Shown here: positions 1 through 8,042 of the stretch, piece after piece
Layout: the number at the start of each line of letters is the position of its first letter
Numbering within the stretch: position 1 is the first letter of the stretch
Assembly: GCF_902499335.1 (NCBI RefSeq)
Contig: NZ_CABVQK010000002.1
Coordinates: 124,001 to 188,000 of the forward strand
Source of the DNA: Burkholderia lata
GTDB taxonomy: Bacteria > Pseudomonadota > Gammaproteobacteria > Burkholderiales > Burkholderiaceae
Length of the DNA stretch: 64,000 bases
Direction: 5' to 3'
Translations under genes and position numbers: made by a program
The notes under the pieces: generated by a model
What the model saw: only the letters and a program-made list of their open reading frames with translations
Told to the model about the DNA's origin: nothing
The model's database searches: none

Positions 1-2
1 CC

Positions 3-233
3 GGCATGCGCGGCACGCCCGCCAAGCCCGCGCGCGCCGGCCTGCGTTTCGACCTCGAACGCTGGCTTGCGCAATATCGCGCGCGGCCGCAGGCGATCGC
101 GGGGCTGTCGACCGAGCTTCAGTTGCAGCACGCGGTGCTGCAACTTTCGCCGGTCGCGGCGATCGACACGGATTCGACCGGCAGCGCGTATCTCGAGGCG
201 CTGCTGATGGATCCGGCCTATCAACTGAAATGA
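3..233 (+). CDS. DUF1800 family protein, C-terminal end (partial)
   Basis: This frame is open from the left edge of the window to a TGA at 231-233, so only about the last 76 residues of a larger protein are present. The tail ends in residues resembling the C-terminus of DUF1800 proteins (AYLEALLMDPAYQLK). The stronger argument is context: a DUF1501 gene starts 67 bases downstream on the same strand, and DUF1800 and DUF1501 genes are commonly paired. Members of both families are exported proteins of unknown function. The start and catalytic part lie outside the window, so family membership is inferred mainly from the pairing. Confidence 0.6.
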   Translation, partial: GMRGTPAKPARAGLRFDLERWLAQYRARPQAIAGLSTELQLQHAVLQLSPVAAIDTDSTGSAYLEALLMDPAYQLK

Positions 234-300
234 TTCGAACGACGATGCCGCGGGGAGCCGGCGCGGCAAAGATACCGGGCGGCGAACCAAAGGATGCACG

Positions 301-1515
301 ATGAACCGACGTGATTTTCTGACGCTGACGGGCGCTGCGGCCGCGGCTGGCGTGTCGATGTGGCAGGCGCCCGCGATGGCCGCGGCCGCGACGGGACGGC
401 AGCCGGCGGCCGGGTATGCGAACGTGCTGATCCTCGTCGAGCTGAAGGGCGGCAACGACGGCCTCAACACGGTGGTGCCGTATGCGGATCCGCTGTACTA
501 CCAGTTCCGGCGCAGCATCGGCATCAAGCGCGAGCAGGTGCTGCAACTCGACGCGCACACGGGGCTGCATCCGTCGCTCGCGCCGCTGATGCCGCTGTGG
601 CGCGACGGACAGGTCGCGGTCGTGCAGGGCGTCGGCTATCCGCAGCCGAACCTGTCGCATTTCCGCTCGATCGAGATCTGGGATACCGCATCGCGCTCGG
701 ACCAGTACCTGCACGAAGGCTGGCTTACGCGCACATTCGCGCAGGCGCCCGTGCCGCCCGGTTTCGCGGCGGACGGCGTCGTGCTCGGCAGTGCCGAGAT
801 GGGGCCGCTCTCGAACGGTGCGCGCGCGATCGCGCTCGTCAATCCCGCGCAGTTCATCCGTGCGGCCCGGCTCGCCGAGCCGTCGTCGCTGCGCGAACAG
901 AATCCCGCGCTCGCACACATCATCGACGTCGAGAACGACATCGTGAAGGCGGCCGACCGGCTGCGCCCGCGCGGCGGGATGCGTGAATTCAGGACGGCCT
1001 TTCCGGCCGGCGCGTTCGGCACGTCGGTCAAGACCGCGATGCAGGTGCTGGCCGCGTGCGAAGCGTCCGGGCCCGGTGCGCAGGACGGTGTCGCGGTGCT
1101 GCGCCTGACGCTCAACGGCTTCGATACGCACCAGAACCAGCCGGGGCAGCAAGCCGCGCTGCTCAAGCAGTTCGCGGAAGGGATGAGCGCGATGCGCGGC
1201 GCGTTGATCGAGCTTGGTCGCTGGAACCAGACGCTCGTGATGACGTATGCGGAATTCGGGCGGCGCGTGCGCGAGAACCAGAGCAACGGCACCGATCACG
1301 GCACGGCCGCGCCGCATTTCGTGATCGGCGGCCGTGTGGCTGGCGGGCTGTACGGTGCGCCGCCGGCGCTCGGGCGGCTCGACGGCAACGGCAACCTGCC
1401 GGTCGCGGTCGATTTCCGCCAGCTTTACGCGACCGTGCTCGGGCCGTGGTGGGGGCTCGACGCGACACGCGTGCTGCAGCAGCGCTTCGATACGCTGCCG
1501 TTGTTGAAGGCGTGA
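301..1515 (+). CDS. DUF1501 family Tat-exported protein
   Basis: The 404-residue product begins with a twin-arginine signal: RRDFL at residues 3-7, then an Ala-rich hydrophobic stretch and a likely cleavage site after AMA near residue 27. The rest matches DUF1501 (sulfatase/alkaline-phosphatase-like fold), with LKGGNDGLNTVVP near residue 50, NLSHFRS near 120 and a C-terminal GTDHGTAAPHFVIGG. The protein should fold in the cytoplasm and be exported to the periplasm by Tat, possibly with a metal cofactor. The ATG at 301 is preceded by AAAGGA. It follows a DUF1800 gene with 67 bases between, so the two are probably cotranscribed. Function is unknown for the family; peptidoglycan or outer-surface roles have been proposed for related pairs. 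Confidence 0.85.
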   Translation: MNRRDFLTLTGAAAAAGVSMWQAPAMAAAATGRQPAAGYANVLILVELKGGNDGLNTVVPYADPLYYQFRRSIGIKREQVLQLDAHTGLHPSLAPLMPLWRDGQVAVVQGVGYPQPNLSHFRSIEIWDTASRSDQYLHEGWLTRTFAQAPVPPGFAADGVVLGSAEMGPLSNGARAIALVNPAQFIRAARLAEPSSLREQNPALAHIIDVENDIVKAADRLRPRGGMREFRTAFPAGAFGTSVKTAMQVLAACEASGPGAQDGVAVLRLTLNGFDTHQNQPGQQAALLKQFAEGMSAMRGALIELGRWNQTLVMTYAEFGRRVRENQSNGTDHGTAAPHFVIGGRVAGGLYGAPPALGRLDGNGNLPVAVDFRQLYATVLGPWWGLDATRVLQQRFDTLPLLKA

Positions 1516-1525
1516 TGCGCGAGGG

Positions 1526-2359
1526 TCAGCGCCGGCGCGCGGTGCGCCACGCGATCCACAGCTTGCGGATCGGCGTCAGCGCGACGCGCTGGTGTAGCAC
1601 CTGGTAGCCGTCGCGCTCGATTTCGTCGAGCAGTGCGCCGGCCAGTGCGATCTGCGCGCGCAGCGTGCGCTGGGCGCGGCGTTCGGATGCGGGGATCGCC
1701 GCTTCGGCGGCCACGAGCGCTTCGCGCGCGCGGGTCGTCTGGAACTGCAGCAGTTCGGTGAAGGCCGGGCTGTAGCGGCGGTTCAGCAGATCGGCCGCGG
1801 TCACGTTGTAGCGCTGCAGTTCGTCGATCGGCAGGTAGATGCGGCCGTGGCGCGCGTCGTTACCGAGTTCCTGCACGAATTGCGCGAGCGTCAATGCGCG
1901 GCCGGCATCCGCGGCCCACGGTTGCGGGTCGGCCGGGTTCGCGGCGCTGGCGCGTGCGACCAGCGACGCGAAGGTGCCGCCGACCTGCGCGATATAGCGC
2001 TGCAGGTTCGCGAGATCGAGGTAGCGCGCCTGTTCGAGATCCATCCCGTAACCGTTGACGAGCGTGCGCAACGCATCGGCCTCGGCGGCGATCGCCGGAT
2101 GATGCTGCGCGAGCGCTTTCGTGACCGGGTGCGACGGCTGTCCGTCGGCCAGCGCCGCGAGTTCCTTGTGCCACCACGCGAGCTTCGTGTGTCCGACGGT
2201 CGGGTCGCTGGTTTCCTTGACGGTTTCCTCGAGTTCGCGACGCAGCGCGAACAGCGCGGTCAGGCGCGGTTGCGTGGCGAGCGGCGCCTGACGCAGCGCA
2301 TAGTAGACGCTGGAGCCCGCAGGGGCGGCCTTTTGCTGACAGTAGTCGTCGAAGTTCAC
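1526..2359 (-). CDS. squalene/phytoene synthase family protein with degenerate Asp motifs
   Basis: The 277-residue product starts at a GTG (2359-2357), which gives the MNFDDYCQQ N-terminus typical of the family; the frame stays open upstream but enters the tRNA-Leu gene. Family features are SSVYYAL (16-22), AWWHKEL (61-67), GMDLEQARY (105-113) and NDARHGRIYLP (167-177). Catalytic members use two Asp-rich motifs to bind diphosphate through Mg2+. Here the first, normally like REVDDVVDE, reads RELEETVKE (41-49), and the second, normally DVxED, reads ELGND. It is often labelled HpnD or presqualene diphosphate synthase, but no hopanoid genes flank it, and the lost aspartates suggest an altered or non-enzymatic role. 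It converges with the DUF1501 gene, leaving 10 bases between them. Confidence 0.75.
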   Translation of the reverse strand: MNFDDYCQQKAAPAGSSVYYALRQAPLATQPRLTALFALRRELEETVKETSDPTVGHTKLAWWHKELAALADGQPSHPVTKALAQHHPAIAAEADALRTLVNGYGMDLEQARYLDLANLQRYIAQVGGTFASLVARASAANPADPQPWAADAGRALTLAQFVQELGNDARHGRIYLPIDELQRYNVTAADLLNRRYSPAFTELLQFQTTRAREALVAAEAAIPASERRAQRTLRAQIALAGALLDEIERDGYQVLHQRVALTPIRKLWIAWRTARRR

Positions 2360-2464
2360 GGGCGGAATCGGGTGGGGGCGGGTTCGGGGGACGCGTGGCG
2401 GCGCGGTGCCGAAACGTCGAGCGCGGCATTCTAGCATCGCAGCACGACGGGTGTCGGCAGGGGC

Positions 2465-2493
2465 GAGACAAGGTCGCGCGGATCGGGTAGAAT
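2465..2493 (+). promoter_or_regulatory. sigma-70 promoter for tRNA-Leu
   Basis: GAGACA (2465-2470), a 17-base spacer and TAGAAT (2488-2493) lie about 100 bases upstream of the tRNA. The -10 is followed by the GC-rich discriminator CGCGGGCTCGC. Nearly the same discriminator follows the -10 of the tRNA-Val promoter at 35858-35886, which supports both calls. GC-rich discriminators are typical of stringently controlled stable-RNA promoters. Confidence 0.65.
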
Positions 2494-2595
2494 CGCGGGC
2501 TCGCTTGATCGGGCGTGCCGGTTTTCGGGCCGGCGAGATGTCCCGGGCGCATGGTACGTATCTTGTGGCCCGCGCGGTCAGGCGACGGAAAAGGC

Positions 2596-2682
2596 GCGTG
2601 AGTGGCGAAATTGGTAGACGCACCAGGTTTAGGTCCTGACGCCCGCAAGGGTGTGCCGGTTCGAGTCCGGCCTCACGCACCA
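2596..2682 (+). tRNA. tRNA-Leu (anticodon UAG)
   Basis: An 87-base class II tRNA with encoded CCA. The acceptor stem GCGTGAG (2596-2602) pairs with CTCACGC (2672-2678), followed by ACCA. The D arm is GGCGAAATTGGTAGACGC. The anticodon TAG is at 2630-2632. There is a long variable arm, and a T arm GCCGGTTCGAGTCCGGC. The layout matches tRNA-Leu(UAG) of Escherichia coli. It reads CUA and probably other CUN leucine codons. Confidence 0.97.
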
Positions 2683-2715
2683 ACTCCCGTTCCGGTTTGT
2701 TCCGGAGAAATTTTG

Positions 2716-2750
2716 AAACCCGCGATAGCGTAAGGCTTCGCGGGTTTTTT
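2716..2750 (+). terminator. Rho-independent terminator after tRNA-Leu
   Basis: AAACCCGCGA (2716-2725) pairs perfectly with TCGCGGGTTT (2738-2747), with a 12-base loop and a run of six T ending at 2750. It lies 33 bases beyond the tRNA end. Confidence 0.9.
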
Positions 2751-2811
2751 CATTCTGCGATGGTCCGAACGTTACCGGGCGAAGCTCGGGCAAGTCGATT
2801 GGAGTACCGCG

Positions 2812-3483
2812 TCAAGATCGCTGCGTGACCCGCTGGGCGCCACGAACTCTGTCCGGCCTCGGAAAATCGTCGGATCTATTCAGCAGACACCATATCGCGA
2901 GAAACGGCGTGGTGCCGGAGCGCATTGCATGCAGCGTGCCCGGCGCGTTGTGGATACCGCCGCCGATTCCGGGATCGAACCACGCGCCGTTTTGCTGCCG
3001 GAATTCACCGGCGGTCATGAGCACGTAGGCTTCCTCCGGCGCATGACCATGATCCGGATATCTGACGCCGGGCATCATCAACGAGAAGCCTAGCTGGACG
3101 TCGTCGCGGCTTTCCGCACCGCCGGGCCCGCAGATCATCCCGTTCACGTGCCCGTCGATGTAGTTCGGGCTGCCGTCCTTTCCGGACGTGCGACGCGACC
3201 ATCCGACCACGGGCTCGAGCGACTTGATCAACTGCGCGACGGTGGCGAACGTCGGGTTGACGCGCGCGACCGACTCAAGCGCCCGGTCGAGCCATGCGCA
3301 TGCGGGGTATCGCACCGCGAGCCGTGCCCCGTCATCCGACGGGTTCCGCAGTCGTGCGAATACCTGCGGCGCGAACGTGCGCGCCGCGGCGGGAAGCTGG
3401 TCCGACTGGAACAGATCGCCGGCGATCCGGACGAAATCCGCGATGTCCTTCGGGCGTTCTCTCATCCTGGTCTCTGCTCCCAT
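2812..3483 (-). CDS. DMSP-lyase-type cupin (DddL/Q/W/K superfamily)
   Basis: The 223-residue product has a C-terminal single cupin domain of the dimethylsulfoniopropionate (DMSP) lyase group. Metal-site residues are visible: H145 and H147 in YPDHGHAPEE, E151, Y153 and H185 in PGTLHAMRS. As I recall, DddK uses H56, H58, E62, Y64 and H96, and the spacing here (2, 4, 2, 32) is identical. Such enzymes cleave DMSP to acrylate and dimethyl sulfide using a divalent metal and the Tyr as base. About 120 helical residues precede the barrel, as in DddL-like proteins. It is last in a leftward operon after the reductase and the DddP-like gene (118-base gap). The start chosen is ATG 3483; ATG 3465 (MRERPKD), behind GGGAG, is an alternative. 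Activity on another betaine is possible. Confidence 0.75.
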   Translation of the reverse strand: MGAETRMRERPKDIADFVRIAGDLFQSDQLPAAARTFAPQVFARLRNPSDDGARLAVRYPACAWLDRALESVARVNPTFATVAQLIKSLEPVVGWSRRTSGKDGSPNYIDGHVNGMICGPGGAESRDDVQLGFSLMMPGVRYPDHGHAPEEAYVLMTAGEFRQQNGAWFDPGIGGGIHNAPGTLHAMRSGTTPFLAIWCLLNRSDDFPRPDRVRGAQRVTQRS

Positions 3484-3600
3484 GGTCACTCGGCTTGATG
3501 AGTCTATGCGGAAACGCGCAGGTCCGGACGGCGAAACAGGGCGGCCGATTTGTCCGCAGCCGCCATGCATCCGCTGGAACGCGGCGCCTTCCGTGAAGCG

Positions 3601-4830
3601 TTACAGCCAGTCGGTTTCGAAACCGCAATCGGTCAGCGACACGCAGCCGTGCTCGGTCAGCACGACCTGCTGTTCGAGCTTGACGCCCTCGCGGCCGCCT
3701 TCCTCACCGATGTAGCTTTCGACGCAGACCGTCATGCCGACCTCGAACCGGCCGTCGTAACCCGCACTGTCCCAGTCGACCTGGTGCGCGACCGACGGAT
3801 ACTCGTCGACCATCCCGATGCCGTGCGCGAGGCAGCAATAGCGGTTCTTCACGAACGGGGCGGGGATCTTCCATGCCTGTTCCGAGAACTCTCGGAACGT
3901 CATGCCGGGCCGCAGCAGATCCATGTTGAAATGAACCTGCGCGTACGCATGCGCGTAGAGCCTGCGCTGCTCGTCCGACGGGCGGCCGTCGCCGACGAGC
4001 CAGGTGCGGGAGATGTCCGAGCAGTAACCGTTCGGCCCGACCATGTCGGTATCGAACGCAAGCAGGTCGCCTGCTTCGATCACCCGCGACGAACACTCGT
4101 GCATCCACGGATTCGTCCGGTCGCCGGAGGCGAGCAGGCGCGTTTCGATCCATTCGCCGCCATTGCGGATGTTCTCGTCATGCAGGTTCGCCCAGATGTC
4201 GTTCTCGGTCAGGCCCGGGCGCAATTCGCGCCGCATCCGCTCGATCCCTTTCTCCGCGGTGCGCAGCGATTCGCCGATCAGCACGAGTTCGCCCGGCGAC
4301 TTGATGAGCCGGGCGGTTTCCATCAGTGCCTGGCCGTCCGTCAGCGCGAGTCCGTGCTTCTCCAGATACGCGGTGCCGAACGGGTCGAGGCGATCGACGG
4401 CCAGGAAGCGCTCGCCCGGCGCATGCTTGCGGAACACGTCGACGATCTCGGCGCCCCACGTCGCGGCGCGCTGCTCCGCATCGGGGCCCGCGTTGAAGTA
4501 GGTCCAGCTGACCGCACTGCGCAATTCCACATCGAGATCCAGGCCGTCCCACACGTGCTCGCTGCTGTGGAATTCCCACGCGACGATGCGCCCCGTGGCG
4601 AACACCATCACGTAGCGCGCAGGATTGCGTCCGGCCCACACCTGCATGTTCGATGTATCGGTTGCGTAGCGAATGTTGACCGGGTCATACAGCAGGATCG
4701 CCGGAACGTTGCGCGCGAGCAGCTGTTCCTGAACCCGGGCCAACCGGTATTCACGTACGCCGCGCAACACGGCCCCCTTGCCGTTCATGTCATTAGGATC
4801 ACTTAGATATAGGTACTGGCCCATCGCCAT
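3601..4830 (-). CDS. dddP: DddP-type M24-fold enzyme (putative DMSP lyase)
   Basis: This 409-residue protein has the creatinase/aminopeptidase-P (M24) fold. It resembles the DMSP lyase DddP closely, in DPVNIRYATDTSNMQ (49-63) and in GGEWIETRLLASG (224-236) followed by RTNPW. The six metal ligands are present as D260, D262, D272, H336, E371 and E386. As I recall, those of Ruegeria DddP are D295, D297, D307, H371, E406 and E421, a constant offset of 35. The proposed catalytic Asp and active-site Tyr also correspond (D342 in MVDEYP, Y331). This makes it a DddP-like lyase rather than a proline peptidase. DddP cleaves DMSP to acrylate and dimethyl sulfide. It lies 105 bases after the reductase gene in the same operon, with CTCCTT (rev. 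comp. AAGGAG) ahead of its ATG. The substrate may be DMSP or a related betaine. Confidence 0.8.
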   Translation of the reverse strand: MAMGQYLYLSDPNDMNGKGAVLRGVREYRLARVQEQLLARNVPAILLYDPVNIRYATDTSNMQVWAGRNPARYVMVFATGRIVAWEFHSSEHVWDGLDLDVELRSAVSWTYFNAGPDAEQRAATWGAEIVDVFRKHAPGERFLAVDRLDPFGTAYLEKHGLALTDGQALMETARLIKSPGELVLIGESLRTAEKGIERMRRELRPGLTENDIWANLHDENIRNGGEWIETRLLASGDRTNPWMHECSSRVIEAGDLLAFDTDMVGPNGYCSDISRTWLVGDGRPSDEQRRLYAHAYAQVHFNMDLLRPGMTFREFSEQAWKIPAPFVKNRYCCLAHGIGMVDEYPSVAHQVDWDSAGYDGRFEVGMTVCVESYIGEEGGREGVKLEQQVVLTEHGCVSLTDCGFETDWL

Positions 4831-4935
4831 ACCTGCCTCCTTAAATTGTTCCGATAGTGTGTTTCTCGGGGATGGGTTGCGAGCACGACAAGTTCGGGCT
4901 TTCGTGGCGCGCCCCGTGACCGTGCTGCGCGCGGA

Positions 4936-6066
4936 CTAGCACTCCAGCACGAGGTCCGACGTCGGGCGGCTGCAGCACAGCAGCCGGAAACCCTTCTGGA
5001 CTTCCCGGTCGCGAATCCCGCCGTTGTGCTGCATGTTCACCGTGCCTTCGAGTACCCGCGTCTTGCAGGTGCCGCAGATGCCCTGGCTGCAGGACGACGG
5101 AATCGCGACGCCGGCCTTTTTTGCCGCCGACAGCACGGTGTCGGTGGCGTTCATCGTGAACGTTTTCGACGAGCGCGACAGTTTGATCGTGAATGTCTCC
5201 GACGACGCATCGGCAGCGGGGGCGGCGGGGGGCGGCGCGACGGCGGCATTGATGTCGAAGCTTTCCTGGTGATAGCGCGCGGGATCGTGTCCGCCGCTGC
5301 GCAGCACGTCGCGTACCGCAGTCATGTAGCCGGCCGGGCCGCAGGTGAACGCTTCGCGGTCGGCGTAGTCGGGCACTTGCTCGGCGAGCAGTTGCAGACC
5401 GAGCCGGCCGATCGATCCCGGCCACTGTGCGTCGTCGCCGGCGCCTTCACAGACGAAGAACGTGCGAAGGCGCGGCGACAGCGCCTCGAGCCGCTGCAGT
5501 TCCTGACGGAACACGATGTCGGCGGGCGTTCTTGCGCTGTGGACGAATACGATGTCCAGGTCCAGCCCGAGGTCGATGCTTGCGCGCGTCATCGACATCA
5601 GCGGCGTCACGCCCGAGCCGGCGGAAAGGTACAGCAGTTTGGCAGCGGGCGCGGCGGTCGGCGTGAAGCTGCCCGACGGGCCGTATGCCGGCAACTTGCC
5701 GCCCGGCCTCATGTTGTCGTGCAGCCAGTTCGACATGACGCCGCCGGGGACCCGCTTGACCGTGATCGACAGTAGATAGGGGCGTGTCGGCGGCGACGAG
5801 ATCGTGTAGCAGCGCTCGACCGTCCGGCCGTGGACGTTCGCCGACACCGTCATGAACTGGCCAGGTTCGAAGCGAACGGGCGAGCCGTCGCCCACGCGGA
5901 ACTCGAAGCTCCTGACGTCGTGGGTTTCGTCGACGACGCGGCAACACGTCAGTACCTGCCGTTCGCCGCTCGCCCAGGTTCTTCCGGTGCTGTCCCACGT
6001 GCCGGGACTGGAGAATCGGTCGTGTGCTTCGGGTGCGGGATCGAACATGCTGTCTACGGAGTTCAT
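4936..6066 (-). CDS. GbcB-like hybrid ferredoxin/flavin reductase of a Rieske oxygenase
   Basis: The 376-residue protein has three parts: an FAD domain with RCYTIS (85-90), an NAD(P) domain with GSGVTP (150-155) and CGPAGYM (242-248), and, after a Pro/Ala linker (275-290), a plant-type [2Fe-2S] domain with C326, C331, C334 and C364. This is the architecture of GbcB and related reductases, which pass electrons from NAD(P)H to a Rieske oxygenase. Its likely partner is the GbcA-like oxygenase at 19281-20537, whose promoter has the same structure as this operon's promoter. It is first of a three-gene leftward operon with the DddP-like and cupin genes. It acts in the cytoplasm. Confidence 0.88.
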   Translation of the reverse strand: MNSVDSMFDPAPEAHDRFSSPGTWDSTGRTWASGERQVLTCCRVVDETHDVRSFEFRVGDGSPVRFEPGQFMTVSANVHGRTVERCYTISSPPTRPYLLSITVKRVPGGVMSNWLHDNMRPGGKLPAYGPSGSFTPTAAPAAKLLYLSAGSGVTPLMSMTRASIDLGLDLDIVFVHSARTPADIVFRQELQRLEALSPRLRTFFVCEGAGDDAQWPGSIGRLGLQLLAEQVPDYADREAFTCGPAGYMTAVRDVLRSGGHDPARYHQESFDINAAVAPPPAAPAADASSETFTIKLSRSSKTFTMNATDTVLSAAKKAGVAIPSSCSQGICGTCKTRVLEGTVNMQHNGGIRDREVQKGFRLLCCSRPTSDLVLEC

Positions 6067-6202
6067 GGCATCGCTTCCTTGGGGCGCGTTGCACGTTCTA
6101 CGTGCACGCTGTCATTCGCGAAAGCCGGGCTTCGATCACCGACCGGGCGGGTGCTCCGTTTCGATGTCTCGCTCCGTGTCCGGATGCCTTCGCTGTGTGC
6201 CG

Positions 6203-6270
6203 AGTATTGGCATGCACTGGAACAGCGTCAACGCGCTATATTTTCCGCGCGCCATTACTTCAGGTTATGC
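6203..6270 (-). promoter_or_regulatory. activator-type promoter of the reductase/dddP/cupin operon
   Basis: Read on the minus strand: the box GCATAACCTGAAGTAATGG (6270-6252), 20 bases, -35 TTGACG (6231-6226), a 17-base spacer and -10 AATACT (6208-6203). The box is a near match to GCAT-N11-ATGC and sits near -65, where LysR-type activators bind. The Rieske oxygenase promoter at 19152-19219 has the same elements and spacings; about 46 of 70 aligned bases match without gaps by hand count. Confidence 0.75.
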
Positions 6271-6560
6271 GTGACGCGCGTCCCCGCGGGGAACGGCTCG
6301 GCTTGACGACAGGGAGGTCGTCGCGGTGCATATAGCCTTCTTCCATATCCTCAGTACTGTCGAATGCCGGATTTCTCCGCTGCGTCTCGGTACTTTCCCT
6401 TAAATCGACGCGTCGGGATTTTCCCCTAGCACGCCATTGCGTCGATCGCGCGCGCCACATTGCCGAAACCCCGTCGAACGCCCGCTCAGCCGCGCCGTTA
6501 CAGGCTCGGGCGTTTTTCGTACTTTTCAGTGCACGTCACCCGTTAATGCACGTATTCGAT

Positions 6561-6628
6561 GCATTACCAAAGGTATGGAAAAGCGCACAGAAAATGTATC
6601 TGGAACGTCGGAATTGGATTGATACGCT
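6561..6628 (+). promoter_or_regulatory. activator-type promoter of the betaine transporter operon
   Basis: The box GCATTACCAAAGGTATGGA (6561-6579) contains the perfect palindrome TACC-AAA-GGTA. Twenty bases later come a weak -35 CTGGAA (6600-6605), a 17-base spacer and -10 TACGCT (6623-6628). The whole 70-base module aligns without gaps to the porin promoter at 16759-16826 (about 50 of 70 bases identical). The weak -35 suggests dependence on an activator. Confidence 0.7.
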
Positions 6629-6752
6629 GCAATCAATGAATCAGCGCCGTCAACCACGCGAGAACGGCATCGGGCCTCGGCAGCAAGCGGGCAATTGATG
6701 ACGACACGTGCGAAGTTCTCGGTTTCCGTTACCAGATAGTCGGGATGACAGA

Positions 6753-8042
6753 ATGGCCCCAAATTTGACGTTTGCGCCGGGCGAAGTACTTCCCCCCGGA
6801 GCAATCCATGCCGACGGTGCGCCGTCGATCGCCCGGTCGAGTATCGCGACCGGAACCGACATCCTGACCGTCAAGCACCTGTCGAAGATTTTCGGTCCGA
6901 AACCCGAGCGTGCGATCGAACTGATGAAGCGCGGCGTCGGACGCAACGAGATCTTCGCTGAAACCGGCAACATGGTGGCGGTCGACGACGTGAGCCTGAG
7001 CGTCCGGGCCGGCGAAATCTTCGTGATCATGGGGCTGTCGGGTTCCGGGAAATCGACGCTGGTTCGCCTGCTCAACCGGTTGATCGAGCCGACGTCCGGG
7101 CAGGTCGTGCTCGAAGGCCGCGACATCGCCCCGATGTCGACGCCGGAACTGCGCGCCGTTCGGCGCCAGAAGATGGCGATGGTGTTCCAGTCTTTCGCCT
7201 TGCTGCCCAACCGGACCGTGCTCGACAACATCGCCTACGGTCTGGAGGTCGCGGGGATCAAGAAGGCGCAGCGCTATGAGGTCGCGCGTGCCGCGCTGGA
7301 GCGTGTCGGCCTCGGGTCGTACGAGAGGCTGCTGCCGAGCGAGTTGTCCGGCGGGATGCAGCAGCGCGTGGGTCTCGCCCGGGCGCTGGCGGTGAATCCG
7401 TCGGTCCTGCTGATGGACGAGGCGTTCTCCGCGCTCGATCCGCTGATCCGGTTCGAAATGCAGAACGAGCTGTTGCGCCTGCAGAAGGAGGAGCAGCGGA
7501 CGATCGTGTTCATTTCCCACGATATCGAGGAAGCCGTGAAGATCGGCGGCCGCATCGGCATCATGAAGGACGGCTGCCTGATCCAGGTCGGCACGCCGGC
7601 CGAATTGATCCAGACTCCGGCGGATGCCTACGTGCAGGACTTTTTCCGCAACGTCGACGTATCGCGCTTCCTGAAGGCATCCAGCCTGATGACGAAGGTC
7701 GAGCGCGGGCTGCTTCGATGCGATGCGGGGGCGCCGTCCAGCCGCTACCTGAACCAGCTGATCGACAGCGGCGCGGAATGCGGTTACGTGTGCGACGACG
7801 CTGGCCGTTACCTGGGGTGCGTCACGGCCGCCACGCTTCATCGATCCGGCGCGCGGCCGATTCGCGAGGCATTCCTGCCCGACTTCAACACGGTTTCGAT
7901 CGATACGGATCTGCATCGGCTCGCGTCGATCGCGCTGACACAGCAGCACGACGTACCGGTGACGGATGCAGCGGGACAACTCGCCGGTGTCGTGTCCTGC
8001 CGGACGATACTCAAGCAGATGATGCAACGGAGGGCAGCATGA
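6753..8042 (+). CDS. quaternary amine ABC transporter ATP-binding protein (ProV/OpuAA type)
   Basis: The 429-residue ATPase has Walker A GLSGSGKS (94-101), the signature LSGGMQQRV, Walker B VLLMDEAFSALDP and an H-loop in FISHDIEEA. The Arg/Lys-rich N-terminal segment before the Walker A (IFGPKPERAIELMKRG) and the C-terminal tandem CBS region (from about 320) are typical of glycine-betaine/proline-betaine importers. In OpuA and ProV the CBS domains help sense osmotic or ionic conditions. The ATG at 6753 was preferred to an in-frame GTG at 6708 because family similarity begins after it. Its stop overlaps the permease start (ATGA). With the permease (8039) and binding protein (9077) it forms a complete importer. 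Confidence 0.9.
   Translation: MAPNLTFAPGEVLPPGAIHADGAPSIARSSIATGTDILTVKHLSKIFGPKPERAIELMKRGVGRNEIFAETGNMVAVDDVSLSVRAGEIFVIMGLSGSGKSTLVRLLNRLIEPTSGQVVLEGRDIAPMSTPELRAVRRQKMAMVFQSFALLPNRTVLDNIAYGLEVAGIKKAQRYEVARAALERVGLGSYERLLPSELSGGMQQRVGLARALAVNPSVLLMDEAFSALDPLIRFEMQNELLRLQKEEQRTIVFISHDIEEAVKIGGRIGIMKDGCLIQVGTPAELIQTPADAYVQDFFRNVDVSRFLKASSLMTKVERGLLRCDAGAPSSRYLNQLIDSGAECGYVCDDAGRYLGCVTAATLHRSGARPIREAFLPDFNTVSIDTDLHRLASIALTQQHDVPVTDAAGQLAGVVSCRTILKQMMQRRAA

Larger units (their letters stand above)
6067..6752. other. divergent intergenic regulatory region (reductase operon / transporter operon)
   Basis: This 686-base region between two divergent transcription units holds the reductase-operon promoter (6203-6270, reading left) and the transporter-operon promoter (6561-6628, reading right), described separately. 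The roughly 290 bases between the two promoter boxes hold no convincing gene; short open frames there lack ribosome sites and family features. Confidence 0.7.

Noticed and set aside
2360..2683. Longer start for the squalene-synthase-family protein at 2683
   Set aside because: It would run through tRNA-Leu, and the added N-terminus is Arg/Pro-rich and unlike the family. GTG 2359 fits the family start.
3601..4830. Call as Xaa-Pro aminopeptidase
   Set aside because: The M24 fold is shared, but the DddP-specific segments and active-site spacing favour a DddP-type lyase.
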